A DNA stretch of 64,000 nt, from contig NC_013517.1 in the NCBI RefSeq assembly GCF_000024405.1, forward strand, positions 1,426,001-1,490,000. The letters run 5' to 3'. Shown one piece after another: positions 23,282 to 32,800 of this stretch (position 1 is its first letter; every line of letters starts with the position of its first letter). The position numbers and the translations under genes are program-made. The DNA is from Sebaldella termitidis ATCC 33386. GTDB lineage: Bacteria > Fusobacteriota > Fusobacteriia > Fusobacteriales > Leptotrichiaceae. The notes under the pieces were generated by a model. That model was given only the letters and a program-made list of their open reading frames with translations. It had not been told where the DNA came from and made no database searches.

Positions 23282-23704
23282 ATGGGTACTTTATTAAAAA
23301 AACTAGATTCTAAAGCAAATAACAACATGGTGATTTTTAACATGCCGCCGGAATTCGAACCGGTGGAAAGAAATTTACATAAAGATATACATATTTATAA
23401 AAGCAATACTGCGATAAAAACTGAATTTATACTTATTTTTATAAAAACAAAGGCTGAACTAGAGCATTTTACCAAACATAACAGAAGTTATTTGTTAAGT
23501 TTTTCTGATGGTCTTATTTGGTTTGCGTATCCTAAAGAGAATTCCGAAAAATATGGGAAAAAATCAGATATTTCCAGAGACAGAGGCTGGGAGCCGCTTA
23601 TGAATCTGGGATATAAGGGAGTCAGAATAGTATCGATAGATAATGACTGGACTGCTTTTCGGGTTAGAAAAGAAGAGTATATAATAAAACAGAGGAAGGC
23701 ATAA
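23282..23704 (+). CDS. DUF3052-like protein
   Basis: A 140-residue soluble protein. Its order of features is a short helix (LLKKLDSKANNNMVIFNMPPEF), a beta-alpha core with FILIFIKTKAELEHF, then SFSDGLIWFAYPKENSEKYG. It ends with KKSDISRDRGWEPLMNLGYKGVRIVSIDNDWTAFRVRK. This matches what I recall of DUF3052-type proteins, which are uncharacterised. AGGAGG precedes the ATG. The next gene starts 9 bases after its stop, so the two are almost certainly co-transcribed. Confidence 0.65.
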   Translation: MGTLLKKLDSKANNNMVIFNMPPEFEPVERNLHKDIHIYKSNTAIKTEFILIFIKTKAELEHFTKHNRSYLLSFSDGLIWFAYPKENSEKYGKKSDISRDRGWEPLMNLGYKGVRIVSIDNDWTAFRVRKEEYIIKQRKA

Positions 23705-23712
23705 GGAGAAGC

Positions 23713-24690
23713 ATGAAAAAGATTTTAGTTTTACTATTATTTTTACAGACATTTTTTATATCTGTTTCGGTTACAAAGAAATCAATATCGGCGGAAGACT
23801 GGCTTTCAAGCTGGAATAATGAAATGAAAATCAAAATAGTTAATTACATAGATATGGTAACTGATCCGAAAAATCCGGGTTTTATACCAGAAAGTGAAAG
23901 ATTTGCCGTATTTGACAATGATGGTACGCTTTGGGCAGAACAGCCCACTGTAGAAGAGCTGTTTATAATATATTATGCAAAAAAAATGACAGAAAAAAAT
24001 CCTTCATTAAAAAACAAACATCCTTTTAGCAGGATAAATGATTTTTACAGTAACGGGAAGTTTGTAATAAAAGATAGAAGAATATTTGACGAGCTTGTGG
24101 GAATAGTACATGAGGGAATGACAAATAAAGAATTTCAGAAAACAGCGGAAGATTTTTTCAGAGAAACAAAATATCCCGGTCTGAATGTTCCTTTAGAAAA
24201 AATCGTTTACCAGCCTCAGCTGGAATTAATGGACTACCTGAGAAAAAACGGATTCAAGGTATACATTTGTTCAGGAGGAGAGACAGATTTTATGAGGGTA
24301 ATTTCTGAAAAATACTATGGGATATCCAAAGAACAGGTAATAGGAAGTGAGCTGGTTTTTGAGTATAATGAAAATACAAATATTATGGTAAGAAGATCAA
24401 AGCTGTATACTGATAATAACGGAAGGGCAAAGGCAGAAAATATTTATCACAGATTAGGAAGACCGGCGGTTTTTGCTGTAGGGAATGTACGTTCAGGCGG
24501 CGATATTTATATGCTGAGATATAGTCAGGCATCGGAATATCCGTCGTTTCAGCTTCTTATAGATCATGATGATGAAAAAAGAGAATTTTTATATACCGAA
24601 GCTGATAATATATCCCTTAAGTGGGCAGAAAAATATAACTGGAATGTAGTGAGCATGAAGAAAGACTGGAAACAGATATTTCCCAAATAG
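23713..24690 (+). CDS. Exported HAD-superfamily phosphatase
   Basis: A 325-residue protein with a signal peptide or N-terminal anchor (KKILVLLLFLQTFFISVSV). The HAD motif I is FAVFDNDGTLWAEQP near residue 60 (nucleophile and acid/base Asp in DxDGT). Motif II is in YICSGGETDF near residue 187, and motif III/IV lies in FAVGNVRSGGDIYML near residue 260. This subfamily resembles exported phosphatases of the acid phosphatase or phosphoserine-phosphatase type, but the substrate is open. The conserved cap lies between motifs I and II. It starts 9 bases after the upstream gene and has AAGGAG. Confidence 0.8.
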   Translation: MKKILVLLLFLQTFFISVSVTKKSISAEDWLSSWNNEMKIKIVNYIDMVTDPKNPGFIPESERFAVFDNDGTLWAEQPTVEELFIIYYAKKMTEKNPSLKNKHPFSRINDFYSNGKFVIKDRRIFDELVGIVHEGMTNKEFQKTAEDFFRETKYPGLNVPLEKIVYQPQLELMDYLRKNGFKVYICSGGETDFMRVISEKYYGISKEQVIGSELVFEYNENTNIMVRRSKLYTDNNGRAKAENIYHRLGRPAVFAVGNVRSGGDIYMLRYSQASEYPSFQLLIDHDDEKREFLYTEADNISLKWAEKYNWNVVSMKKDWKQIFPK

Positions 24691-24743
24691 ATATTTAAAA
24701 ATTTACATATTTTATTATAGTCTTGTTTGAAAGAGGTGTTATT

Positions 24744-25409
24744 ATGAATAAGAAACTGTTAGAATTTAAGCATGAAGAAATAACATTAACAGAGGCGGCA
24801 AACAGGTACGGCGATCAGGTAAAGGGGATATGGACATTTGATACATGGGCTAAGGGACTTGAAGATGAAATTAAGGGAATTACTTTTTATGTTTATAAAG
24901 ATCATATAATTATTGATTATATAGACTTAAATCCTGAGGGAAGCAGGGTAGAGGGATATGTTTTCGAAAAAGGTATTACTGTGGAGGGCAGTATCTATAA
25001 CGAGGCAGATGACTTCGGAATAGCTTTTATCTCTCTGGGAGATGTATATGCCAAGAATATATATCTGGGAGGCGGTGACTTCTATGTAGACGGAAATGTC
25101 GAAGTGGAGGAAATTGCCGGCGGCAGATATGACCACAGCAATATGCGTGTGGAAAGAAGTCTGAAATGTAAGGTCTTGCTTATAGATGACTATAATATTT
25201 CAATAGGCGGGAAATTCGAGGGTATGTACCCCATTCAGCAGTATGGATATCTGGAAGTCATGGGAAGAGAATATCCGATGGATAATCTTGATCTGAAAGA
25301 TCTGCTGAAGGAAGAGGTAGTTATCATTGAAGACGGAGAGTCTGTTCTTCTTGATCACAGAGTTATCAGCCTTCTTGAAGAAGGAAAGAGCATTTTAAAA
25401 GAAAAATAG
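24744..25409 (+). CDS. Beta-helix-like protein of unknown function
   Basis: A 221-residue soluble protein without signal peptide. The central part has repeated hydrophobic-Gly steps (VEGYVFEKGITVEGSIYNEAD, FISLGDVYAKNIYLGGGDFYVDGNVEVEEIAGG, LLIDDYNISIGGKFEGMY) that suggest a polymer-forming or beta-solenoid fold, as in bactofilins or DUF-type repeat proteins. The ATG at 24744 is chosen because AGAGGTG lies just upstream; the ATG at 24723 has none. A terminator follows at 25430. I would not name a family. Confidence 0.6.
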   Translation: MNKKLLEFKHEEITLTEAANRYGDQVKGIWTFDTWAKGLEDEIKGITFYVYKDHIIIDYIDLNPEGSRVEGYVFEKGITVEGSIYNEADDFGIAFISLGDVYAKNIYLGGGDFYVDGNVEVEEIAGGRYDHSNMRVERSLKCKVLLIDDYNISIGGKFEGMYPIQQYGYLEVMGREYPMDNLDLKDLLKEEVVIIEDGESVLLDHRVISLLEEGKSILKEK

Positions 25410-25429
25410 TATAAAAAGATTTTATATAC

Positions 25430-25452
25430 GGGGATGAATATCCCCTTTTTTT
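25430..25452 (+). terminator. Intrinsic terminator
   Basis: GGGGA / TCCCC arms with a short loop and eight T, 20 bases after the gene ending at 25409. Confidence 0.85.
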
Positions 25453-25466
25453 ATGAGAAAATAAAA

Positions 25467-25491
25467 GCTGTATCAAATTTTTTGATACAGC
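25467..25491 (-). terminator. Bidirectional terminator at the end of pepT
   Basis: GCTGTATCAAA / TTTGATACAGC arms. On the minus strand it is followed by TTTTATTTT, 16 bases after the pepT stop. The same GCTGTATCA / TGATACAGC stem recurs at 43770-43805 behind clpB. Confidence 0.8.
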
Positions 25492-25506
25492 CGGTTTTTG
25501 GGAAAT

Positions 25507-26724
25507 TTATAAATCTAAAGAATTTTCTACAATTTTTAGTATGACATCTACGGCTTTTTCCATTGACTGAACAGGTATATATTCAAATCTGCTGTGAAAA
25601 TTATGTCCACCTGTAAAAATATTAGGACAAGGAAGCCCCATATATGAAAGTTTTCCGCCGTCTGTTCCGCCCCGGATAGCTTGTATCAGAGGTTTTACAC
25701 CTGCATCCTTCATTGATTTTTCTGCAAGATCAACAATATACATTACAGGCTCAATTTTTTCTTTCATGTTATAATATGAATCTGTAACTTTAACATTGAT
25801 CCAGTTCCCGTTGTATAATTTATTTATATATCCTGCAATTCTTGCGGCTTCGCTTTTTTTATGTTCAAATTTTATTTTGTCATGATCTCTTATAATATAT
25901 TTTAATGTGCTGTTTTCAGTAGTTCCGTTCATTTCTATCAGATGATAGAAGCCTTCGTATTTTTCAGTATATTCAGGTCTTTCAAATGAAGGAAGACTGT
26001 TATGAAAATGTATCCCAAGCTCCAGTGCATTGATCAGCTTGTCTTTAGCACTTCCCGGGTGGACATTTCTTCCCGTGATCTGTACTTCCAGTGTAGCAGC
26101 ATTAAAATTTTCATATTCCAGTTCTCCGATCTCCCCGCCGTCAAGCGTATAGGCAAAATCTGCCGCAAAATCTTCTACATCAAATAAATCGGCACCTCTG
26201 CCTATTTCTTCATCGGGAGTAAAGCCTACACATATTGTTCCGTGTTCTATTTCAGGATGTTTTTTCAGATAAGCCACAGCTGTAATTATTTCAGCAATTC
26301 CCGCTTTATCATCAGCTCCCAGAAGAGTAGTACCGTCGGTTACAATAATGTCATTTCCCACATAGTTAAGAAGTTCCGGAAAATCTGAAGTTTTCATAGT
26401 ATATTCTGAATTCAGCGGAATATCCTTCCCGTTATAATTTTAGATAATAACAGGCTTTACATTCTCACCAGTAATATCTGTAGCAGTATCCATGTGTGCA
26501 ATAAAACCTATAGAGGGGACTTTTTTTTCTGTATTGGAATAAAGCTTTCCGGTAACATAACCGTTTTTGTCCATTTTTACGTCATCAAGACCGATTTCCT
26601 CAAGCTCTTTTACCAGAAGCTTTGCCAGAACAAGCTGTCTTTCAGTGCTTGGACAAGTTTCGCTATTTTCATCCGATGTTGTGTAGATCTTTGCATAGTT
26701 TATAAATCGTTCATGTACTTTCAT
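25507..26724 (-). pseudogene. pepT: Peptidase T (tripeptidase), interrupted by one in-frame stop codon
   Basis: The minus strand encodes a complete peptidase T of 405 codons, but codon 95 is TAA (26440-26442). The frame continues unchanged on both sides: GENVKPVII-stop-NYNGKDIPLNSEYTM. Aligned to the family, a Glu, Gln or Lys codon is expected there, so a single substitution explains the break. All zinc and catalytic positions remain: HMDTATD near residue 78, GADDKAG near residue 140, DEEIGRGAD near residue 174, and GGHNFHSR near residue 377. The enzyme normally removes N-terminal residues from tripeptides in the cytoplasm. Without readthrough, only a 94-residue N-terminal piece or a restart at 26397 would form, and neither holds the whole active site. 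A sequencing error is the main alternative. Confidence 0.85.
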
Positions 26725-26756
26725 TTTGGTTTCTCCTTTTTGATGTTATTTTCACG

Positions 26757-26798
26757 GACTAAACAGAAGACTCACATAGGGTCACAGACTGTTTAGTC
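26757..26798 (-). terminator. Hairpin between two leftward genes
   Basis: GACTAAACAG (26757-26766) and GACTGTTTAGTC (26787-26798) arms enclose a 20-base loop. It lies just after the stop of the 26832-27383 gene and just before the pepT start. The T tract is weak, so it may also be a leader structure of pepT. Confidence 0.45.
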
Positions 26799-26831
26799 TT
26801 TGGTTTATTTATATCTGAAAAATTATAGAAA

Positions 26832-27383
26832 CTATTTTCCAGCTTTGTATGTTTCATAAAATTCTTTGTTGGCAATTCTGTAAACTTCGCTGTAATCAAG
26901 AGGAGAAACAAGAAGATCCCCTTTTTTTACTGTCATTTCCTCTCCCCATGAAGTCTCTATGGAAAAATCAATACCATCCACTCCGAGTCTCTTTGTAAGG
27001 GCACTGTCTACTTTAACTGCTTTGACTTTACCCAGAGGCTGATAAATATTCCATTTTGAATCCAGCTTTTTCAAATATTTGTATCTTTTTTCAAATTTTT
27101 CTTTTGTAAGTATGTACATTTCTTTTGCATCAGTGGTATTCTTAACTACGAAATCACCTTCGCCGGCAGTATTCTGTGTTTCATAACCGTCTGCGGTATA
27201 AGTCTTTATGATTTCTCCCGGAACAGCCTTTCTGGCATAAATCACCTTAAATTTTTCATAAGTCTTTGCTTTTTGAAGAACAGGCTTCATATCCTCAAGC
27301 AGAAGTTTCTGCGGAATAATAACAGAAGCTGAGATTGAGATAAGTGATAAAAGCGAAAACAACATAATAATTATTTTTTTCAT
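26832..27383 (-). CDS. Exported protein with two PGDYG-like units
   Basis: A 183-residue protein with a signal peptide (KKIIIMLFSLLSLISISASV). Two similar segments are visible: EGDFVVKNTTDAKEMYILTKEKFEKRY near residue 78 and KGDLLVSPLDYSEVYRIANKEFYETY near residue 155. These fit the Gly-Asp-(W/L/F)-(L/V)-V ... Y-x-(I/L) ... (F/K)-x-x-x-Y pattern of PGDYG-type domains, whose function is unknown. AGGAGGT lies upstream of the ATG. It could be periplasmic, by the leader. Confidence 0.6.
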   Translation of the reverse strand: MKKIIIMLFSLLSLISISASVIIPQKLLLEDMKPVLQKAKTYEKFKVIYARKAVPGEIIKTYTADGYETQNTAGEGDFVVKNTTDAKEMYILTKEKFEKRYKYLKKLDSKWNIYQPLGKVKAVKVDSALTKRLGVDGIDFSIETSWGEEMTVKKGDLLVSPLDYSEVYRIANKEFYETYKAGK

Positions 27384-27449
27384 GATACCTCCTAAAATAT
27401 TTCAATTAATAAAATTAAAGTTTCAGATATAAATACCTCTAAAAAAGGA

Positions 27450-28214
27450 TTAGTCAATGGGAAGCCAGTCAATTACTTCTTTTATGGCATTATCCCAAAA
27501 TCCCCATTCGTGTTCGCCGGGCCCTTCTTTGTATGTAAGCGGAAGCTTTAGTTTTTGTACAAGATCTCTGAATCTGACATTGTCATCATATAAAAAATCT
27601 TCAGTACCGCATGTCTGGTAAAGCTTTGGAAGAATAACACCATTCTCGGCATGCTTCTTTATAAGATAAAAAAGGTCATTGTCAGTATTTTCCAGTGTTT
27701 CCATATCACCATAGATACTTTTAGTATTAAAGCCATTTTTAGGGCCTTCTATAAAGAGATGGTTTATATCAAGGGCACCGGACAAACTCGCTGCAGCCGC
27801 AAAGGATTCAGGCTTTAGAAGAGCAATTTTGAAGCTGCCGTATCCGCCCATAGAGTGCCCGGCAATAAAATTATCCTCTCTTTTATCAGAAAGAGGGAAA
27901 ATATTTCTGATAAATTGAGGAATTTCCTCACTAATGAATGTAAAATATTTATGTCCGTATTCCATATCGGTATAAAAACTGTGGTCTGCCGAAGGCATAA
28001 CTACAGCAAGATTCTTTTTTAATGCATAACGCTCTATACTGGTATATCTCATATATGCAGAATAATCATTTCCTAAGCCGTGAAGGAGATAGAGAGTTTT
28101 CAGATTTTTATTAAACTGCCCGGTAAAAATTTTGTCACTTTCAGGGATAATAACGTTAACATTCGTACGCATACCAAGGCATTTTGAGTTAAAATTTAGC
28201 TGGATAAAAGACAT
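27450..28214 (-). CDS. Alpha/beta-hydrolase esterase (tributyrin esterase / S-formylglutathione hydrolase type)
   Basis: A 254-residue cytoplasmic esterase of the esterase D-like fold. LYLLHGLGNDYSAYM carries the oxyanion-hole HG motif near residue 43. The nucleophile is in GHSMGGYGSF near residue 121. The acid is probably in CGTEDFLYDDN near residue 200, and the catalytic His in GEHEWGFWD near residue 234. Close relatives hydrolyse short acyl esters. The ATG at 28214 follows CGGGAGG. The longer frame to 28265 has no ribosome site. It is preceded by nothing on its strand, so it is probably monocistronic. Confidence 0.85.
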   Translation of the reverse strand: MSFIQLNFNSKCLGMRTNVNVIIPESDKIFTGQFNKNLKTLYLLHGLGNDYSAYMRYTSIERYALKKNLAVVMPSADHSFYTDMEYGHKYFTFISEEIPQFIRNIFPLSDKREDNFIAGHSMGGYGSFKIALLKPESFAAAASLSGALDINHLFIEGPKNGFNTKSIYGDMETLENTDNDLFYLIKKHAENGVILPKLYQTCGTEDFLYDDNVRFRDLVQKLKLPLTYKEGPGEHEWGFWDNAIKEVIDWLPID

Positions 28215-28356
28215 TGTAAAACCTCCCGATAGTTTTATAGCTTTATTATAATACAGTATATTCAAAAAGACAAATATATTAATGTGAAAATATATTTATA
28301 TTTAATTTCTAAAATTTTAAAAATATAGATGAAAATGAAAAGTCAAGAAGAAATAC

Positions 28357-28385
28357 TTGACAAAATTTTGGTGATATGGTATTAT
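28357..28385 (+). promoter_or_regulatory. Consensus promoter upstream of the rtcB leader
   Basis: TTGACA (28357-28362), 17-base spacer, TATTAT (28380-28385). Transcription would start near 28392 and run into a 30-codon reading frame and a terminator before rtcB. Confidence 0.7.
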
Positions 28386-28432
28386 GACAAGGATTCACAT
28401 GTGATAAAAAATAAAGAAAGGAGAGACTAGCC

Positions 28433-28525
28433 ATGAAAAAGCCTAGTGTAAAAACAATAAAAAGTGTAATAACAAACAGAGTAAAGACAGACAGCTTCAT
28501 GTTAGTCATGCTCTCATACATATAG
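28433..28525 (+). CDS. 30-residue basic leader peptide or small protein
   Basis: ATG at 28433 has AAAGGAG (28416-28423 region) and encodes a 30-residue peptide beginning KKPSVKTIKSV and ending LVMLSYI. It lies within a short transcription unit that starts at the consensus promoter and ends at the terminator at 28581-28606. Basic N-terminus and hydrophobic C-terminus could suit a leader peptide or a small toxin. I recognise no family. Its short length keeps confidence moderate. Confidence 0.5.
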   Translation: MKKPSVKTIKSVITNRVKTDSFMLVMLSYI

Positions 28526-28606
28526 ACAGGGCTGTATTTCCCTGTTTGAAAACAGGAAAAGCAGAAACCGGCAAATAAATAGTAAGGTGCTTACCTTACT
28601 TTTTTT
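28526..28606 (+). promoter_or_regulatory. Mutually exclusive hairpins and terminator (attenuator candidate) before rtcB
   Basis: ACAGGG/CCCTGT (28526-28545) and CCTGTTT/AAACAGG (28541-28556) share five bases, so only one can form. They are followed by AGTAAGGT-GCTT-ACCTTACT and seven T (28581-28606), a strong intrinsic terminator. rtcB starts 32 bases further on. The arrangement is like an attenuator: the peptide gene sits in front, the terminator directly before the next gene. Confidence 0.55.
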
Positions 28607-28637
28607 GTGCAAAAAAATAAAATAACAGGAGAAAAAA

Positions 28638-29777
28638 ATGATAGAAATAAGAGGAAAGTATAATGAGGCAGCTGCCTATACTGATATAATAGAGGAGCAA
28701 TGTTTATCACAGATTTACAGAATGTGCAAACAAAAAATATTTAAAGATACAATAATAAAAATAATGCCCGACACACATGCAGGAAAGGGGAGCGTAGTCG
28801 GCTTTACATGTGCAGGTCTTGATTATGTGATACCTAATATAATAGGCTCGGATATCGGGTGCGGAATGGAAGTTACCGAGCTGGGAGAATGTGAAATAGA
28901 TTTTGAAAAGCTGGACAGTTTTATAATAAATAATATTCCTTTTTCTGTAAATATTAATAAAACTGTGGATAAAGCAGTGCCAAAGGAATGGAAAAAGACA
29001 TTGAAGCCGCTGACCGACAAAATAAATTATGATATAAGAAAGGCATTGAGAGCTGCAGGAAGTCTTGGCGGCGGCAATCATTTCATAGAGATAAATACAG
29101 ATAAAAATAATAAGAAATATCTGGTTATTCATTCAGGGAGCAGAAAACTAGGAAATGAAACTGCGCTTTACTATCAAAGAAAAGCTGAAAAATACTGCCG
29201 GGAGATGAGAGAAAAAAATAATAAGGACAGTATATATCATATTCCAAAAGAGCTCTCGTTTTTGGAAGGTGATGCTGCTGCTGAATATCTGGAAGCAATG
29301 AAAATGGTGCAAAAATATGCAGAATTAAACAGAAAAATAATGTCCGGGAGGATTGCAGAGTTTCTTGGGATAGATTACAAAAATTCTGAAAAGTTTACTT
29401 CTGTACATAATTATTATAATTTTGAAGACAGGATAATAAGAAAAGGAGCAATTTCTGCAAAAGAAGGGGAGAAGGTAATTATTCCCCTAAATATGAGGGA
29501 CGGTTCGATTCTTGCTGTGGGAAAAGGTAGTAAGGAATGGAATTATTCAGCACCGCACGGAGCGGGAAGACTTATGAGCCGCGGAGAGGCAAAGGGAAAA
29601 ATCAGCCTTGAAGAATTTGAGAGAAGTATGAAAGGTATATTCACCACATCGGTAAAGAATTCTACAATTGATGAGGCACCTATGGCATATAAAACTCCGG
29701 AATCTATAATGATTTATCTGGAAGAAACTGTGGAAGTACTGGAAATAATAAAACCGCTTTATAATTTTAAAGCTTAA
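28638..29777 (+). CDS. rtcB: RtcB family RNA ligase (first paralogue)
   Basis: A 379-residue RtcB family protein. RtcB joins a 2',3'-cyclic phosphate or 3'-phosphate RNA end to a 5'-OH end using GTP and Mn. Conserved positions: MPDTHAGKGSVVGF near residue 44, DIGCGMEV near residue 74, GGGNHFIE near residue 146, HSGSRKLG near residue 165, HNYYNFE near residue 258, and the guanylylated His in SAPHGAGRLMSR near residue 311. It ends with ETVEVLEIIKPLYNFKA. It is about 100 residues shorter than archaeal RtcB, like the bacterial RtcB2-type paralogues. No rtcA, prfH or rtcR is adjacent. The AGGAG site precedes the ATG at 28638. The leader at 28357-28606 may regulate it. Confidence 0.9.
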   Translation: MIEIRGKYNEAAAYTDIIEEQCLSQIYRMCKQKIFKDTIIKIMPDTHAGKGSVVGFTCAGLDYVIPNIIGSDIGCGMEVTELGECEIDFEKLDSFIINNIPFSVNINKTVDKAVPKEWKKTLKPLTDKINYDIRKALRAAGSLGGGNHFIEINTDKNNKKYLVIHSGSRKLGNETALYYQRKAEKYCREMREKNNKDSIYHIPKELSFLEGDAAAEYLEAMKMVQKYAELNRKIMSGRIAEFLGIDYKNSEKFTSVHNYYNFEDRIIRKGAISAKEGEKVIIPLNMRDGSILAVGKGSKEWNYSAPHGAGRLMSRGEAKGKISLEEFERSMKGIFTTSVKNSTIDEAPMAYKTPESIMIYLEETVEVLEIIKPLYNFKA

Positions 29778-29812
29778 GTACTTTGATAAATGGAATATTT
29801 CAAGAAAATAAA

Positions 29813-29856
29813 AAATACACCTCTGATCGGTAAAAAACTGATTATGAGGTGTATTT
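29813..29856. terminator. Bidirectional terminator between rtcB and the autotransporter
   Basis: AAATACACCTC / GAGGTGTATTT perfect 11-bp arms, T-rich on both strands, between the converging ends of rtcB (29777) and the autotransporter (29873). Confidence 0.85.
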
Positions 29857-29872
29857 ATTTTATTGATATAGT

Positions 29873-32800
29873 TTAAAAGACAGCTTTAAATGTAACTCCT
29901 GCTTTGTAATCTTCTCTATCGTCATTTCCCATGCTGTATTCTCCAGTAAGAAAAATTCCGTATCTGTCTTTTATTTCTACCCCTATTTCTGCTCTTGTTC
30001 TAAAAGTTCCTTTTTCTTCTTCAGGCTTAGAAAGCTTGTGGTATCCGTCTTCTATAGTAATTAATCTTGCTTTTTCTCTTTCGTTAAGATCTGCCAGTTC
30101 GTATTCATAAGCAAAATCAAGATTTCCTTTTAGATTCCACACTGATTTATTTCCTAAAGGAAGACTGCCCTGAAGCTCCATTCCCACACGTGGTTTGGCA
30201 CTCCAAGCGTCATTGCCTTCTACCTCAAGTCTTTCAAGACCATTTTCACTGAATGTAGGTCTTGTTACATACATTGCCCTGAAAGCACCATAAGGCATAA
30301 TACTTACATTTTTTGAAAGATCAAATTCTTTCCCGAAAATATTGTCAGATGTAATGCTGTAAGCTTCATATGAGGCATCCATACTTGATTTTCCGCTGTT
30401 CTGCCAGTTTATATTTCTGTCTACATTATGGAAACTTACTCTTCCTGTAAGATCATTTTTCAGCTTCCATCCGTTTGTTTCATATTTATTATGAACACCG
30501 AGCTGGATTGTATCAGCTTTATCTTCACTGTCATTTCCGTCATTAAGGTCAAATCCCGTATGCAGATATCCGAGTGAATATCCGAATGTATGTCTGTATG
30601 TACGTTCTACCTCTCTCAGAGCAAGAACACCTGCTGTAGTATAGTCGTATCCTGTAATTCCGTCTGTTTCTTCTTTATTCTTACCTTTTCCGCCTATAAT
30701 ATTAATTTTTACATTTTCTTTTGTATTATTTTCGGAATTTTGCATAAAAGCCAGTGAATTTTCAAATGATCTGGCTATATCATATTCTCTCTGGTTCATA
30801 TTGGCGTAGATATTACCAGCAAGACTCGCCATTGCATCTCTGAAAGAATACTCGTCAGTAATATAGTTTATTTTATCATAGATTTTTCTTCCTTCACCTG
30901 TTGTTACAGAGTATTTATCATTTAATACACCGGCGAATTCTTCATACCAAAGACCTTCTGCAAACTCGTTATAGTCCTTTCTTGTCATTACAAGGTCACT
31001 TCCTGATGCAGTGGCATCCCATGTGAGCGACTGTGAAATATATTCTCCTTTTCCTGTAGTACCTTTAAAAATATTTTCAAATACATATCTGTCAGCTGCT
31101 GTACCTGTTGCGAAGTCAGGAGCTACTTCAATTCTGTCAGGTATAACCCCGCCGAATCCTACCTGGCTTGAAGAGCTTGTAGTAGGAGTATTCGTAGAAG
31201 GATCTATTGTTACAATAACACGTATTCCGTCATAATTGAAATTTCCGCCTACATTTATGTTTATTACCCCGGAGTTTACAAGAGACGGCATATCAGGAAG
31301 CTCATAATACTTTGATGTAGATCCCTTTGAGGCACCTGTGCTGTCAAGAATATTTGATAATTCCACAGTAGGAGTATAAGCAATTCCCACACCTGTTCCG
31401 GTAATATTGATAATACCGTTGTTAACCAGTTTTGTGGAATCACCTGCAAGATATATACCTGTTACATCATTCCCTGTTACATTTATTACCGCACTAGAAT
31501 CATTGTAAATATAAGCACCGTTTTGCCCGGCAATACCGATTACATTATTTCCTGTAAGATTAATTGTTCCATAGTTTCTTACAGTGGAATTATCTGCGAA
31601 TATTCCTTTTGCATTATTGCCAGTACCTGTAATAGTTCCGTAGTTTTCTGTAACACCGGCACCTTTTGAATAAATACCTATTCCGTCACTGCCTATCTGT
31701 ATTGTATTTCCCGCATTATTTGTAATATTGGAATTTTCTCCGTATATTCCCACAGAATATCCGGTTTTATATTTAATTCCGTTTGGAGCCGTATATTCAG
31801 TAAGAACGGAGTCTCCGAGTATAATATCGGCATTATTTGTGATAGTGCTGTTTTTAGCATAGATACCTATATTTGATGTACCTGTATTTCCGGTAATATT
31901 GGCATTGTTAACAACAGAACCTCCGTTTTTCAGATAGTATCCTATATTATTCGATCCTGTCATTGTAACAGCAGCATTGTTCGTCACATCAAGCACTGAA
32001 TCTGCAAAGGTAAATATACTGTCATTACCTGTTACTGCTGCCTGACTGTTAATAAATACAGGAGCAGTAGAGCCTGAAAATACAAATCCGTAAGAAGAGT
32101 CTCCTATGGTAACGGCAGAGTTATTTGTAAGTGTTCCAGTCTGATTTAATGCATAAACACCTATGGCATTATTTCCTCCCACAGCAATAGATGAACCGGA
32201 ATTCAGATTTAGTGTTCCCCCGTTTGTATAAATACCTGTTCCTCCGTTTCCGGCAGTTACAGAACCTGAATTAGTGACAGTTCCGTTGATATTATAGATA
32301 CCTATTGAATTATCACCAGCATTTATATTTCCTGTATTGGAAATTGATCCGGCAATACCGTCCTGATAAATGCCTACACCCGGCTGGTCAGGATCAGAAG
32401 AATTTCCAATTAGAATATTACCTGTATTAGAAATATTATGATTTCCCGAAGCATATATTCCTATTGACTGTTCGCCTGCAAGATCTATTTTATTATCATT
32501 CGTTATTTGGACTGCACCTGCTGCGGTATTTTCCGAATATATACCGACAGCTTTATTTCCTGTTCCGTTTATTTCGGCAGTTCCCAGATTTTCGGCACGG
32601 ATACCGTCACTTAAGAATATACCTGTTGATTCTTCTCCAACATTGATAATTCCGTTATTATTTACGACATATGCTCCTGCTCCGGCAGCATATATACCTA
32701 CTGATTGTTTTCCAACGCTGACAGTTCCTTCGTTTCTTCCGCTTGCTCCTCCTGTAAGATACATTCCCGCAGATGAATCTGCAAGACTTATAATTCCTAA

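Noticed and set aside
23340-23370. tRNA-like T-arm motif (GGAATTCGAACC)
   Set aside because: It lies within a well-supported coding frame and no cloverleaf surrounds it.
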